From Calendula officinalis (taxonomy: Eukaryota; Streptophyta; Magnoliopsida; Asterales; Asteraceae), in assembly GCA_963853835.1 (NCBI GenBank), contig OY970822.1, forward strand, positions 87,773,135 to 87,837,134: a stretch of DNA of 64,000 nucleotides, given 5' to 3'. This document shows, piece by piece, positions 26,445-38,577 of this stretch. Position 1 is the stretch's first letter, and each line of letters begins with the position of its first letter. The position numbers were made by a program, and so were the translations under genes. The notes beneath the pieces were generated by a model that searched no databases, was not told where the DNA came from, and saw only the letters and a program-made list of their open reading frames with translations.

Positions 26445-28634
26445 TGTAACATCCCAAAACCCGGCCTATTAGTTTATTGACCTTAAGGTATCTTATTAAA
26501 TGATTATCCGATTAAATGCTTAGTTAATTTAATTAGTCTGCTGTCTTTTGCGGTATTTTAACCAAGGGGTTAAGATACCCGACTTGTGATATAATTGGAA
26601 TGAAAATGTGATCTTTATATTTTTAGATTTCTTGTTGAATTTCGTTTCCGGAAATGCTTTCGTTTTTTAAAATTGGAGTCCGTTGGCTATTTAAATAAAT
26701 TAATTACGAAAGAGACTTTTCAGACATATACTGATAAAGTAAAAACAAAAGCCAACAAGGGGGGCCCACTACCCTTGTTTGGCGGGGTATGGAGAGAGAG
26801 GGGGAAACCCTCTCTTTTGTTTACCTTCTATTTTTCAAAACATTATCCTCTCAACTACTATTCCATTGAAGAAAACTCCATCTTTTCTCTCTAGCTTTCT
26901 TCCATTGTTCTTGGGCTTTTGGGTGGTCGATTCTTTGGTTGAATCTCAGAATTTTGCTGCTCGTTGTGGTAGAAGGAGTCTAGGAGTAAGTTACATCTTG
27001 TCTTTTGCTTGTTCTTGGAGTTCTTGAACCCTAGCATGAACTAGGGTTTGTGATTTCTAGGTTTAATGGTTAAATCTTGTTATGGATGTTGTAGTATGTG
27101 TTTATACAAGCTTTTACATCGTTTGTATGGTAGATTGTTGAAGGAAGACAAGAATTGGTGAAAATCACCTTCAACCTCCATTAATGGTGGATGTTGAAGG
27201 TGGGTTTTGACGAATCTTGGAATTCTTGTTATTTGGATTGATGGAATTGTTTGTTAGGTTGAGAAAACATGTTTGTTAAGTTATGAATGTTAAAAACCTA
27301 GTATTGTTAGAATTGTGAAGTAATCTAGCTAGTATTTGGATGTTTGGGTCAAAATGGTTAACTAATGATTATGCAAGTATGACACTTGGAATTGTGGTGA
27401 TGGTGAACTTGATGAATTGAATAAATGATTAGGAATTCTTAATCTATGGAATAGGTGCTAATTGATGTAGTCTTGGAAGTGTTATGGCTATATTCGGGTT
27501 TTGGCCCGTTTGGGTCAACTAGTTGTAGAGAATTGCTAGATGGTCATAATCGGTCAAATGACTTGTTGTTGATGTTGAAACGTCGGTTAATGTCATTTGA
27601 ATGTGCTTTGGTGATATTGAGTTGGTAAATTGCTAAATTGACGGTTTTGACAATTTGGTGGATCGATCACTAACTCGGTACAATTGTTGACAGGAACCGG
27701 GAAGAATACTCAGTGATACTAGCTCACTGAGTTAAGGATTGAAGGTTGAAAGGTGAGTGGATTAACCTACAACGCGGGTCTCGATCATTTTCCATTTGGC
27801 TTTTGTATACTTGAAAACGCAGGAAAATTACCAGACCTGGGGAGTTCGCGCCGCGAACTCCTCTTAGCGATCGGGAAGTGACAACAGAGAATTGGGGTAT
27901 CAGTCGCGATGTAGTTCACGACTCAGTTCCCGACTCGAACATTAGTTCGCGAACGCGAACTATAGTTCGCGTCTGGGAACTCTTTTGTGACGTTTTTCGC
28001 GGTGTTTTTCGTAGCTAGTCTACTTGTTATGTATGCCTAGTGTTAGGGGAATACCATACATGACTATGTGCACAACCGGGGCGAGGTCAGTGTCGGAAGG
28101 ATATCGGCTGAGCATAGTGTATCGACTAATAGGGTATCCAACCTAACCTGTATACGTTGCACGGTTAAGGGGGTTTACCCGGGTGTTGGATACAGCGCTA
28201 TCGGTTACCGTGTTTTTGGCCGACCATGGTTTAAGGCCCGCAAAGCCACCGATCCTCTCAATTAAGTGTTTACCCAAACCGGAGATGTTTCTAACTTCCG
28301 TGTTTAGTGATTAGTGTAGTTGGTAGTGGTAGTAATTCATTCACTTAGCTTTTGTGCTAATCCCTCCCTATTGACACATTTCAGGTTGGAAGGCTTGAAC
28401 GGGTCGGGCTTGGACGGAGTGTTTGACCATGCTTTAAAATAGGTTTTTGTGAAATGAACCGTGTTTTGTAATACCGTCTTTTAACTAACTACTTGAATTG
28501 TATTGTTTTGTGTGGGACCACGGTTGTAAACTCAATGTGACGTAGGTGTAGATTTATTGCTTCCGCAAATCTAATGTTAATGCAAAAAATGGTTATCTTT
28601 TTAAAAAAAATGGTTTAAAAAATACGGTGTTACA
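26445..28634 (+). mobile_element. Solo LTR of a Gypsy-like retrotransposon
   Basis: A 2190-bp segment beginning TGTAACATCCC and ending GGTGTTACA, flanked on both sides by TTAAT (26440-26444 and 28635-28639), a perfect 5-bp target duplication. No internal domain, primer site or polypurine tract is present, so it is a solo LTR left by LTR-LTR recombination. A GC-rich palindromic block (27840-27985, words such as GTTCGCGCCGCGAAC) is shared with the LTR fragment at 63178. Short reading frames inside are not genes. Confidence 0.85.
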
Positions 28635-28639
28635 TTAAT

Positions 28640-29669
28640 GATGAGTTACTGTTGGCACAAACTTGTCAGTAACTCGTCGGTAGGGAAGAGACTACTTGCG
28701 AGTTAGAAAACGTGTCAGGGTTGTCAGTAAGCGTCAGTAGGTAAGAGACTACTGACAAGTTAGAAAACGCGTCAGGGTAGGGAGAGGCTCAAGTCAGACA
28801 AATAAACTTAAAACAAATCCTCATTAATGATAATTTGAAATCTATTATTTGTTATATGTATTGTGCTTGAATATCATTTCAAAAAAGATGGTGGTAAATA
28901 CGCCACAACTTTTCATAGTTACACCTCAACTATTGCTTAAGGTGGTTATACAATTAGCTGTAGAACGTGTACTCTATGGTGTAGATATTAAAAATTATGG
29001 TGCAAAAACAAAATCTCTTTCTAAAACTATATGTAAAATCAACAATATTCTATTCAAATCATATTTTAGAACGAAAGTTATGATGAATCAGTTAGGAAGG
29101 TTTTCCAAACCCAAGCAATATGGAGGGTTTCATACCTTAAGTTTTCATAATTTTACAATTATGATTGGCACATATCAAATGGATATGAAATAAAATATAG
29201 AGTTAACATAAGCAGGTATGAAACAAAACTATAAAATTGTATTCAAGCATATATAAGATACAGAACTAAAAGTATTTATATAAAACCAAGTATAAGAAAC
29301 AGTAAGCCTATAAAGGTTGACCTTTTCCAAAACAGACTGAGTTGACTTTCTAAAAGTCAAACATAAACTACTTTTTGATACAGTTAAAATTTAAAAGAGT
29401 AATGAATAATCAAAAAATGGTTAATCCTTGAACCATTATGGCTGGCTTTCATTGAAAGAAAATGGAGATGCAAGATGAAATATTTGTAAGAATGCTGCTG
29501 CTATATATTATACAGTTAGAGGAACTTAAAAGTTGATTATTATACTTCATTGTATCCGTTGACTGGTCAACACGTGCAAGCATCCGCACTCGGTCTTCTT
29601 ACTCCCTGCACAAACAATGTGTTTTAGATCGTGTTGGTCAACTAAACATGTATTAATGTTAGACTTTGA
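28640..29669. other. Remnant MITE arm and intergenic DNA
   Basis: 28640-28800 is a GTCAGTA-rich repeat ending GGGTAGGGAGAGGC and contains an internal direct repeat (AAGAGACTACT...GAGTTAGAAAACG, twice). The rest is AT-rich. A 114-codon frame at 28849 shows no protein-like features. The end adjoins the 3' UTR of the phosphatase gene. Confidence 0.4.
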
Positions 29670-32650
29670 CTAATAAATTTCCCATTTGACTTGCCTTTGT
29701 AAAAATACTAAAAATGTTGCACAAACGGGCCGGTGGTCCGAGAACCGTGAGTCCCAACGTGTATATGACTTTTCATGGATCCCGTCTCCATACCATAATA
29801 TTCTGTCACACCTGCAATTTTTATGTTCTTGGTCAATGGTGATGTGTGCTTTGACTTTTCACAGCCTAAAGACTTTTTTACTGGTTTGTAGTGTAATAGT
29901 AATTTATTTGACCAAAGAAAAGTCAAAGGTTATGAGGAATTACCATGCTGGTGTTCTTCTTTTGCTCTTTGATTTAATGGTATCTCCAGCATACAAATCT
30001 GAGTTGTAAGAGTATTTGTATGTTGGTGGAAAATAGATTTTTCCTTCTTTCCAACCCTCAAATACTCTCCCACTTTCCCTTTCAATCTTCAGCTATAAAA
30101 AATTAGCAAGATTCAAGATTGTTAATCTAATGTTTTTTTTTAAATATAAATGAGATCCAAGAATGAAGAATCCACAGAATTACTGAAGTATATTAGCGGA
30201 AAAATTGTTTAAAAGAAAAAGGGTCAAACGTGTTGAAAGAGTGTGTTTTTAAGGAGGTAAATAATTTAATTTAAAAAACTAGATCATTACTGCAGTAATA
30301 TAATATTTACTATCAAATCTGACACACTAATCATCTACAAAAATATAAATTTAAACTTTACAGACAAAAAAGTATATGGGTGTTTGACCTACATAACAAT
30401 TTACCTATTTTGACAGGTTAACATACAAATGTTATGAAATTAATATAAGAAAGTACCTGATCTTTATTAAGAAGGGCATCCCAGTCATTCTGCTCTAAAA
30501 GTTTCTTGGTTTCATGATAACTAAGAGCAATTCGATAGTTTAGATCCCCCAACCAAATAACCCGACTACAAAAAATTAGAAAAATATTAAACCTTGATAT
30601 TATTCAGTCACATATATAAATAAATAAGAAAAATATATAATAAAAGGTGCTTACTCGTGGTCTAGAATTCTGTCTGGCACCTTAGCATTTGGTATTTTAC
30701 AAATCCTTGGAAATTGTGTGCTTTTAAGTATTTCAATAACGTCTAAATTTCTCCTAAGTTCGTCACCTTCTTTCTCTCCTGATGCTAAATGACTGCAAAC
30801 AAAGCAAAAGCTCGTTTGCTTGAATGTCATGCTTACAGAGATGCAACCCTGTAAACAATTGCAATACAATATAAATTAAAAAAAAAAAGAAAAACAAAAG
30901 AAATCCACATGGGGCCCACTTGTACATGTGTTGCAAGTGGGGAGGTCCCTTTCTTAAGCAGTATTCACTGTCTCATCAGATACATGAGACAGTGAAAAAA
31001 AAAAACTTAAGAAAGGGACCTCCTGTGCAGAACCCTTACGTGGGCCCCACTTGTACAGTTATAAATCATGAATTATGATTATAATTATAATATAAATATA
31101 CCTTATTTCCAAGATAACCCAAAATCCCACGGCTTATGCAAGAAGTTCTTAAATGTCCAACATATGGAATAAGCTCCTTTTTAACCCAAATTGTGACAAA
31201 AATTCCCACCATTTGTTTACTCTTAATAAGACTATATCTCAGATGTTGGTTCTTGCCAGCTGTCACAGGAGAGATGACATCAGCAGCAACCGCACTAGTA
31301 TTAAGTGTATCATCTTCTTCTGAAGAAGACGGGTCATCGAACCCGTTTGACTTTGACTTTTGACAAGCAAAACACGAATCCCGCCCATAACTCCTTTTTT
31401 CATGCTCAATAATTGTGCAATTACAACTCTTAAATCTTCTTCTACTCTCGGATCGAAACGATCTGCTAGCTGTTTTTAATGATGTTCTTTGTAAGAACAT
31501 CGAACTGCTGCCACTACATTTTCTTTCAAAAGAATTTGAATTTGTATTTGATCTTTTTAGTGGGTAGTTATAATCATTGTAAGATGATTTATTGAGGGAT
31601 TGACTTATTAATGATAGCCATTTTGCTGCAGAACCGTTATCTTCTATAACTAACACGTTTCCAGCATTTAACGGGACTATTTCCTGAAAACTGATAACAT
31701 AAAACAATTTGTAAAAATATTAACAATTTAGCAGAATTTGAGAAAAATGTTAATAATATAAAAAACATACCCTAGAATGTATATATCAGATTGACAATGA
31801 ACTTGTAGAAGATTATCAAGATTTAAATCACTTGAAGGAGATTTCCCTCCTACATTCCAAGTTGCTGTGAACACTCTAATGAAAAAATAAAAACATAAAT
31901 AAATTAATAAAACTTATGATATATCAATAAAGAAAGAAAAAATATCATGAATTTGCACCTGAGGGACTGCACATCCGTACTAATTGCCATCGAATCTCTT
32001 AACAAATCAACACAATCCAACGAATGAATTTCGTTAGCAACTTCAATTTCTGCAAAAGTATAATAAATTTTATAACTTTTTAAACTCAACACGAGAGTTT
32101 ATTTGTAACCCGTGATTAATGAATGGTGGGTGTAAGCTTATAAAGATGATGTCGATAAAAAGATCATAAAGTTTATTAAATGAAAGCATCAAGTGATCTT
32201 GGACTCTATGTCTTTTTTCTGTTACTTAGTGAGGTTAAAAAGCAACTTAATTTTGAACATATTCTCACTTTTTTTTTCTTTTTAATCAATTTGTTATATT
32301 CCTCATTATCTTATCTTCCAACCAATAAATTTCAGTCTCTAATTCACAGGTCTTGTGGAAAGACTTTGACCAGAACTAAAAACAGAAAATTATTTAATAA
32401 ATACAAAAGCATAAAGTTTGATTTGAGGGTCAAGAAATACTTAACCTGTGGGATCATAAGAATTTTTGATTATTTTCCCTTCATCTCCATTATAAAGCCT
32501 CATTGACAAAATTTTATGAATAAAAGACTGTAAACCATCATCAGCATCATCATAATACACCAAAAGCAGAATATAATAACATAATCATAATAAAATATAG
32601 GTTAAATTAAAGATACAAACCTTTTTAATTTCTTCATTTTTTCCAGTCAT
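29670..32650 (-). CDS. Type I inositol polyphosphate 5-phosphatase
   Basis: Removes the 5-phosphate from inositol phosphates or phosphoinositides such as Ins(1,4,5)P3, damping inositol signalling. Nine exons join into 496 codons plus TAG: 32621..32650, 32446..32527, 31959..32049, 31771..31875, 31102..31690, 30848..30655, 30565..30457, 30092..29944 and 29811..29670. The catalytic domain shows FTATWNVGGKSP, the FQEIVPLNAGNVLV core, VIWLGDLNYRI, FPPTYKYS and the terminal FSDHRPV, all expected of active enzymes. A Ser/Arg-rich insert occupies most of the 589-bp exon, as in plant type I members. At 496 residues it is shorter than the roughly 550-650 usual for the family, mainly at the N terminus (MTGKNEEIKK), so an upstream start cannot be excluded. 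No WD40 repeats are present, which excludes type II. Confidence 0.92.
30909..31058. mobile_element. Intronic foldback element
   Basis: Lies in the phosphatase intron 30849-31101. GGAGGTCCCTTTCTTAAG is exactly inverted as CTTAAGAAAGGGACCTCC. Outside it GGGGCCCACTTGTACA matches the reversed right end in part, and an inner CACTGTCTCAT/ATGAGACAGTG stem closes on a short loop. The near-complete hairpin is typical of a MITE and could form a strong RNA stem in the pre-mRNA. A-rich bases at 30995-31005 break the stem. Confidence 0.7.
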
Positions 32651-34804
32651 TTTCACACGTGTATGAACCAGATTCCAGAATCACAATTCCTCAACTGAAA
32701 TTATCAAAGAAACCCATAAATCATATCAGATTTAACCCGGAATTTATATAAAATTGGGAGGAAATACAGCTAATAACACAAATTTCGAATAAATAAACCA
32801 AATTACAATTAAAAAAAGGGGGAAAACCACCAGAAACCATGTTTCCTGATTTCTGGAAACAAAAAGTTGGTTTACAATAAGGAGACATTGAAAACCCCAC
32901 ATGGGTTTTCAAAAAAGAAGTCAACTTGATTCAAAATTTGATGTGGGGTTTATGGCATGTGTGGATATCAAGAAACAGAGAGGGATAAAGGGGACCTGAA
33001 AAACATTCTGTAATCTGAACTTCGAAATTCTTTTGAATCTGAAATATAATTGTTCAATTCAGTTTTCTTCTGTTTGTGCATTAAAAAAGTTCAAATTTGA
33101 TGGGAAGTTGTTCTGAATCGAATGAAAGAGTACGTCAAATTTGGGAATATATATGATATATCTCTGCCAATTTTAAGTGTTCTTGGTTTCGTGGCATCAA
33201 GACGTGTTCAAGATTATAGAGTAATTTTCATTTTAGACCCCTCTAGAGTGTTTTATTTCACATACGACATTAATGTTCATGGACAAAATTATATTTGGTT
33301 GGTACCATTTATTTGTAATTGTGTTTAATTAATTGTAGTTCATGGTTATAATATAAATACTTTTTTAGCCAATGTTTAGTTTATTACTATAATTAAACGT
33401 GCATGTAGATTATAGTTTACGTTAACTTTGTTAATTATTCTTAAAGAAAGTTATTAATTATAGCAAATGTTAAGAACAAGTACACATAAACGTTGAAAAC
33501 AAATTAAATATTGTATCCAATCACACACTCATTTTAAAGGTTACTTTATGTAAATTAGTTTATAGAGTTTTGTAATTATTTATTTTGGTATTAAATTTTA
33601 AATGTTATAGGTTATAATGTAAAAAAATATATCATCTTGTCCATTACGACTATAACATAGTTTGCTTTTGTCCCTTGGTGTACAACTTAATTTTTGGCAA
33701 CCATGCCGTCATTCCTCATGATGTCACCCATCGTGTTACCATTCTTACTTAAACACGCTTAACTGTTAAATTTTAATAAGATGTTTATGAGCACAAAACG
33801 AGTTGTAACATCAGTTTTTACTAATGACACTATATCCCCCTTCATGTTAGCGATATTGAGCAATTTTTCTCTATGACACAAGAGAGATGTTGGGTTAATC
33901 AATGCATCTAATCTAAACTTAATTCCACATATTTATCAGAAATACATTTTATATATATAAAAAAACTAATTAGTGATATATACGACGTGTTTACTCATTT
34001 GATCTAATCCGTCTAAGTCACATGACAACCACTTTGTACAAGTAAATATACAAGAAAATTTTCTAGTATATTATTTTACAAATATATAATGAGATCTCAA
34101 TAAAGAAGAATATGAGGAAAAAGGTAAATGTAGCAAAAAGAAGGGGCTTGTTGAGTAAAAAGTAGAAAGACAAAACAAAAGTGAGTTAAAAGTTGACTAA
34201 CCGAAAATCATTGTAAAGTAAAAAATAAAAACTAGTTGGGGAGTTCAATTCACAAGAAATCCGTCCGTCAAACAAGGTGGTCCAAGTCATACAACGTGCA
34301 ACCCTTAAACACCCCCATCCCTTTTAGCTTTTTCTTTTAATATTTAGAGTTATTAAATTAATTGAATCTAACTCTATTATCATTAATCATTAATCCCATA
34401 TGATAACCCGTCTCAGGATAATTATATAACAAAATAAAAAAAATAGTGTTTAAAAAGTATGACCTAATGCAGTTTTAAAAATTGGGCACGACTTTACCAA
34501 GGGAGGAGTCGGTTGGGACTCTTCCTCAGTCGACGAGCAAAGTACCATTGCCACACTCATATTGAGGAAGACTTCGGTTGAGGAGTTCGGCTGGAGAAAG
34601 GTGATACACTCAAATTGTGGGGCATGTCAATTTAATATCGTATTTGATATTTGTAAGTATATATTTTAGAATTTTGATAATGACAGTCCTAAGGGCTGTC
34701 ATAAAACATGCATAAATTATTTGTACTTCCATATACAACCGACTCATGAATTTTAGGAACTAATCATTTTGACTTGTTGTCTGTTTATGCACAAATCAAG
34801 TATT
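32651..34804. other. Phosphatase 5' region and AT-rich intergenic DNA
   Basis: 32651-33120 is presumably the promoter and leader of the phosphatase gene; no TATA box was confidently identified. Beyond it the sequence is AT-rich without genes. 34480-34640 is GC-richer (GTCGGTTGGGACTC) and resembles the MITE-like GTCAGT family. 34668-34692 holds the near-palindrome GACAGTCCTAAGGGCTGTC. Confidence 0.45.
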
Positions 34805-37795
34805 TAATTTTTCATACATGATTTTTGAAGGTATGTTGGGAAATCTTAGTTCTCCAAAATTTTTAATGTATCTCAGATTTCTCCAACATATCATAAACTG
34901 TGAATTACAAAACTTGTCAACTCCTAAAAATATTTTTATCATTCCTGAGTTGAACAAGAAAGTTTTCTCTAATATGAGAAAACAATTTAAATTTTCAGGC
35001 AAGGAAACCCCTCTGTTTCCTAATATGATCAAAGATCAACCATAACTTGGAGAGGGTTCAATCATAGCTACAACCCAAATTGAACCTCAACCCACTCCAT
35101 CACCCTCAAATACAGCCCAAACACCACCCCAAACAGTCACTCAATCACCCACAAATATAGAAGTCCTGAATGTGTCCCAGGAACTTGAAATAAATCCTCA
35201 GAGTGCTACTCTTCACTCTGTAGAAGACCTGCCCAATGTCACCCAAAATATATCCACAATCTATAAAAGAAAGAAAACATCTTTAAAGGACACCAGGGGA
35301 CAAATCGAGTCACACCCCAGGCTCAAAGAGTTGTCCTCCAAGGAGGAGAGAGGACATGAGGCGAGGGTTTCACTACTGATGCCCCAAAGGTGGGTGCACA
35401 GGACAGTGAAAACATCTCTAAGACCCAGACCTCGACAACTTTAAGTGATGACTCATTTGAGGAATTACTTAAAGGACCCCGGTGCCAAGAAACCACAAGG
35501 GGGGGCATCTCTGCTTCTTCTAGGAAGAAGAGGGCGTCTAAACAACCCTATGAATCACCAAGAAGTGATGAGGGTAGATCTTTTGAATTAATGGAAAGGA
35601 TGGAAAACCTCAAAGCCAATGTACCTGTTAGTGAGCCCGATGATCTTGCTAGATGGAGTGAGGGCAGTATTAAAACCAAACAATTGACGGATAAATTAGA
35701 TTCTCTTGAATCTACTGTACAAGATTGTCTTAAGTATCTCACTAATCAAGGAAAAACAATTACTGTAATGAAAAGGCACATGAACACCATCAACAAAAGA
35801 ATGAAATTCTATGAGCACATGCTTCATCAACAAATTAAAATCATAAGGAAATTGAAGAAGAAGATTGATGATAGTGAGGCTCCTCCAGTTGAGCTCACTA
35901 AGGGGGAGAAGGATAATATTCAAACAATGATTGATGAATCAATTGCAGCAGCAGCATCCTCTCTCCTAAATCTAAAAGAAACAAATGTTGATGAAGGCCC
36001 AGAAAAGATGGTTGTTGATGATGAGCAAATTACTACTGCTTCTATGAAAGAACAAGCTGAACAAGAAATGTCAGTAGTAACTCCTACTACTGATATCATA
36101 GCAGTAGTAAATGAAGAAAAGGCAGCAAACACTACTGATGACCTATCAGTAGTAATTTCTGAAGACATACCAGTAGTAACTACCTTGGTTACTACTGATG
36201 ACATTATTGAGCTGCCACCACTACTAGAGCCTACAGTGATACTTCCACCATCTCCAAAGAGAAAAATAACACAAATGGTGGTGAAAGATATTGATGATGA
36301 TGTCAACTGGTTAGAAGTTGATGAATGCTCCCTACCCACACATCCTAAAATACTTCCTATGTCACAGATACACTACTATGGTCCCAAATTTGCTATTGAA
36401 TCTGAACAAAATATGAAGAAAAATAACTACATAGGAAAGGGAAAGGAAGTTGCTGATGAAGACCAACCTAACAGAGCACAAGGTCATGATATGGTTAACA
36501 AAATCAACTATGCCAAATCAGCCAAACAGGATAGGTGGAAAGTTAAAAGAGCAAAATATTTAAAGAAGGTTGAAGTCTCTCTAGCAAATGAAAACAAAAG
36601 ATTAGCATAAAGGGCTAGAATACTGAGACAACCATTCACAGAGATTAAATTGGCAGATATAGCAGATATATCAAAGCTGCCGCAATTTCAACAGAAGGTC
36701 AAAACCAAAAAAGTTGCAGAAACAAGAAAAGAGCTACAAAGAAGAGAACTAGAAAGAATAAGGAAACTTGAATATGAAACCTTAGAACTTCTTGAAGCAC
36801 AAGTACAAGAATGCAAAGAACAGAAGGCTGATATGCCAGAACAGTTTGCAGAGAAGAAGAAAGAAATGATCACATTCTTGAAATCAAGAGGTCACAACAC
36901 AAAGGCCTTTGGAAGAATGAAGTTGATCAATTTAATTGAAAAGTACTGTGTGGAGAAGAAGAAGGACCTTACTGAACAAGACATTAATGAGAAGTACACC
37001 ACTAAACTTGAATAGATAGACTCCAAAGAAATGAAAGAAAGAAAGACAGTAACTGGAGAATCATCTGGTGTATCATCTCAAACTTCAAAGAAAAGGAAGT
37101 CAGTTACTTCTGAACTTGAACAACCAAAGAAGAAATTACAAATGGTTCAAGTTCATGATCTTCCAATTGCTCCCCTACAAAATAATTCAATCATCAACTG
37201 GAGATATATAGATGATATGATTGAGATTGTCAGAGAAGATAAAGTCACTCAAAGATTCAGAGCTTGGAAACCTTTGGTCATGTCCCTAACCAGAAGTGAC
37301 ATTATCAAAATGTTGATCATTGGTAAACCAAGAATGACTAAGAAGGTCTGGAAGAATTCAGTTGCTGGTTATCTTACTGAAATGATTGATGCTGCTTTCT
37401 ATCCAGAAAATTATCCAGAGAAGTATACAGATCCAGAGAATGTCCTAGCCTGGAATGTGTTACCAACTGTAAACATGTACTTCTTTGAATATACAAGTAA
37501 GAAATGTGATTTATTCCTTTATGAGAAAGAGTATCCTCATTCTGAGAAGACTCTTTATCAATTATGGTGCATGAATTTTATTAAACCTCATGATGCTATG
37601 CTGCTTCAAAATAAGATGAATGAATTTGTGAAGAAGATCAGCAAATATATTATTGCACAAAGGAATCAACAAAACCAACAGACATTAGAAGGTGATAAAA
37701 GAAGAGCAAAACTGTTGGAAGAAAAGGAAAAGGAAAAGAAGAAATGAATAGAAACTTGATTGATTGAAAGGGAATCAATAAGTTTAGGGGGAGAT
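34805..37795 (+). pseudogene. Decayed third ORF of a Copia-type retrotransposon, 3' end only
   Basis: The reading begins IFEGMLGNLSSPKFLMYLRF, followed by KKVFSNMRKQFKFSGKETPLFP, a conserved block I associate with the extra ORF found after pol in some plant Copia elements (env-like in SIRE types). The rest is Lys/Glu-rich coiled coil with RKELQRRELERIRKLEYE and a C-terminal YIDDMIEIVREDKVTQRFRAWKP region. It has in-frame stops at about 35042, 36608 and 37013 and a frame change at about 35350-35370, so it is not functional. Gag, integrase, reverse transcriptase and the 5' LTR are absent: the element is 5'-truncated. A purine tract (AGGGGGAGA) at 37786-37794 directly precedes the LTR. Confidence 0.75.
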
Positions 37796-38376
37796 TGTTG
37801 GAGTAAATCACAGATCAACTTAATACTGATGGGGCAGAAACTTACTACTGATGAGTTGATACTGGTGAAGTCTATAACTTAGTTACTACTGATCAAGGCA
37901 TATTGAAGATACTACTGATCAATAGTAGTTACTACTGACGATGTATCTGGACTTACTACTGATCACCAGACTTACTACTGACGTTACACATTTACTACTG
38001 ATGATTGGTATTACTACTGGTATACGCTTATGGAACATATCAAGTCCGAGATCTTCGTAGAGATAGTTATAGAATGTAATTCAATGTATATCTTTATAAT
38101 TCGAATGTAAATCAAGTCCTAGAATACCTAAGGTAAATAGTTAGGCTTCAAGGACTATTATAAATAGTTCCTTACGAATTGTAAACGTACGTGTGTATTG
38201 TGATTCAATAATATACATTGAAGCTTTTTGTGAAACTGTGTTCTTAATATTCTCGCATATTGTTTTTACAGTTCATTGTTCTTAATTCATTGATATAGTG
38301 TTGATCCGCTGCAACTTCTATCATCAATTAGATCTAAGGTGTTTATTAACTCGTTCATAGTTAATCGATCCTGACA
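37796..38376 (+). mobile_element. 3' LTR of the Copia-type element (unit 1)
   Basis: Begins TGTTGGAGTAAATC and ends ATCCTGACA, 581 bp, with the purine tract just upstream. Contains a good TATA box (TATAAATAG, about 38160) and eight TACTACTG words between about 37850 and 38015. Copies occur at 41248-41828 and 44705-45248; the third lacks 37 bp. These copies lack their own internal domains because they arose by tandem duplication, not transposition. Confidence 0.8.
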
Positions 38377-38577
38377 TGACTATTTTTAATGCAGTTAGTG
38401 ACAGCCTTTAGGGTTGTCATTATCAAAACCTTATATTTTATAATAGTGGCGCCCAAAAAACTGAAAAGGAGAGGTATTAATGACATGAGTTTGTCAGTTG
38501 AATGTCAGTTGGAGTGTGAGTTGAAGTGGCGCTAATTTGGGAAAAGCTGAAGTGTCAGTTGACGTCACTATTGGAAG

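Noticed and set aside
28068..28265. 65-codon frame
   Set aside because: Inside the solo LTR; no start context, no similarity recognised.
28849..29193. 114-codon frame
   Set aside because: Composition follows the AT-rich background, no motifs, no introns linking it to other coding sequence.
34805..37747. A genuine host coiled-coil gene
   Set aside because: Stops and a frame change interrupt it, a purine tract and LTR follow immediately, and its start matches the post-pol ORF of Copia elements.
37850..38015. CRISPR-like or satellite array formed by TACTACTG words
   Set aside because: Spacing is irregular, the words are short and this is a plant LTR; it is a motif cluster, not an array.
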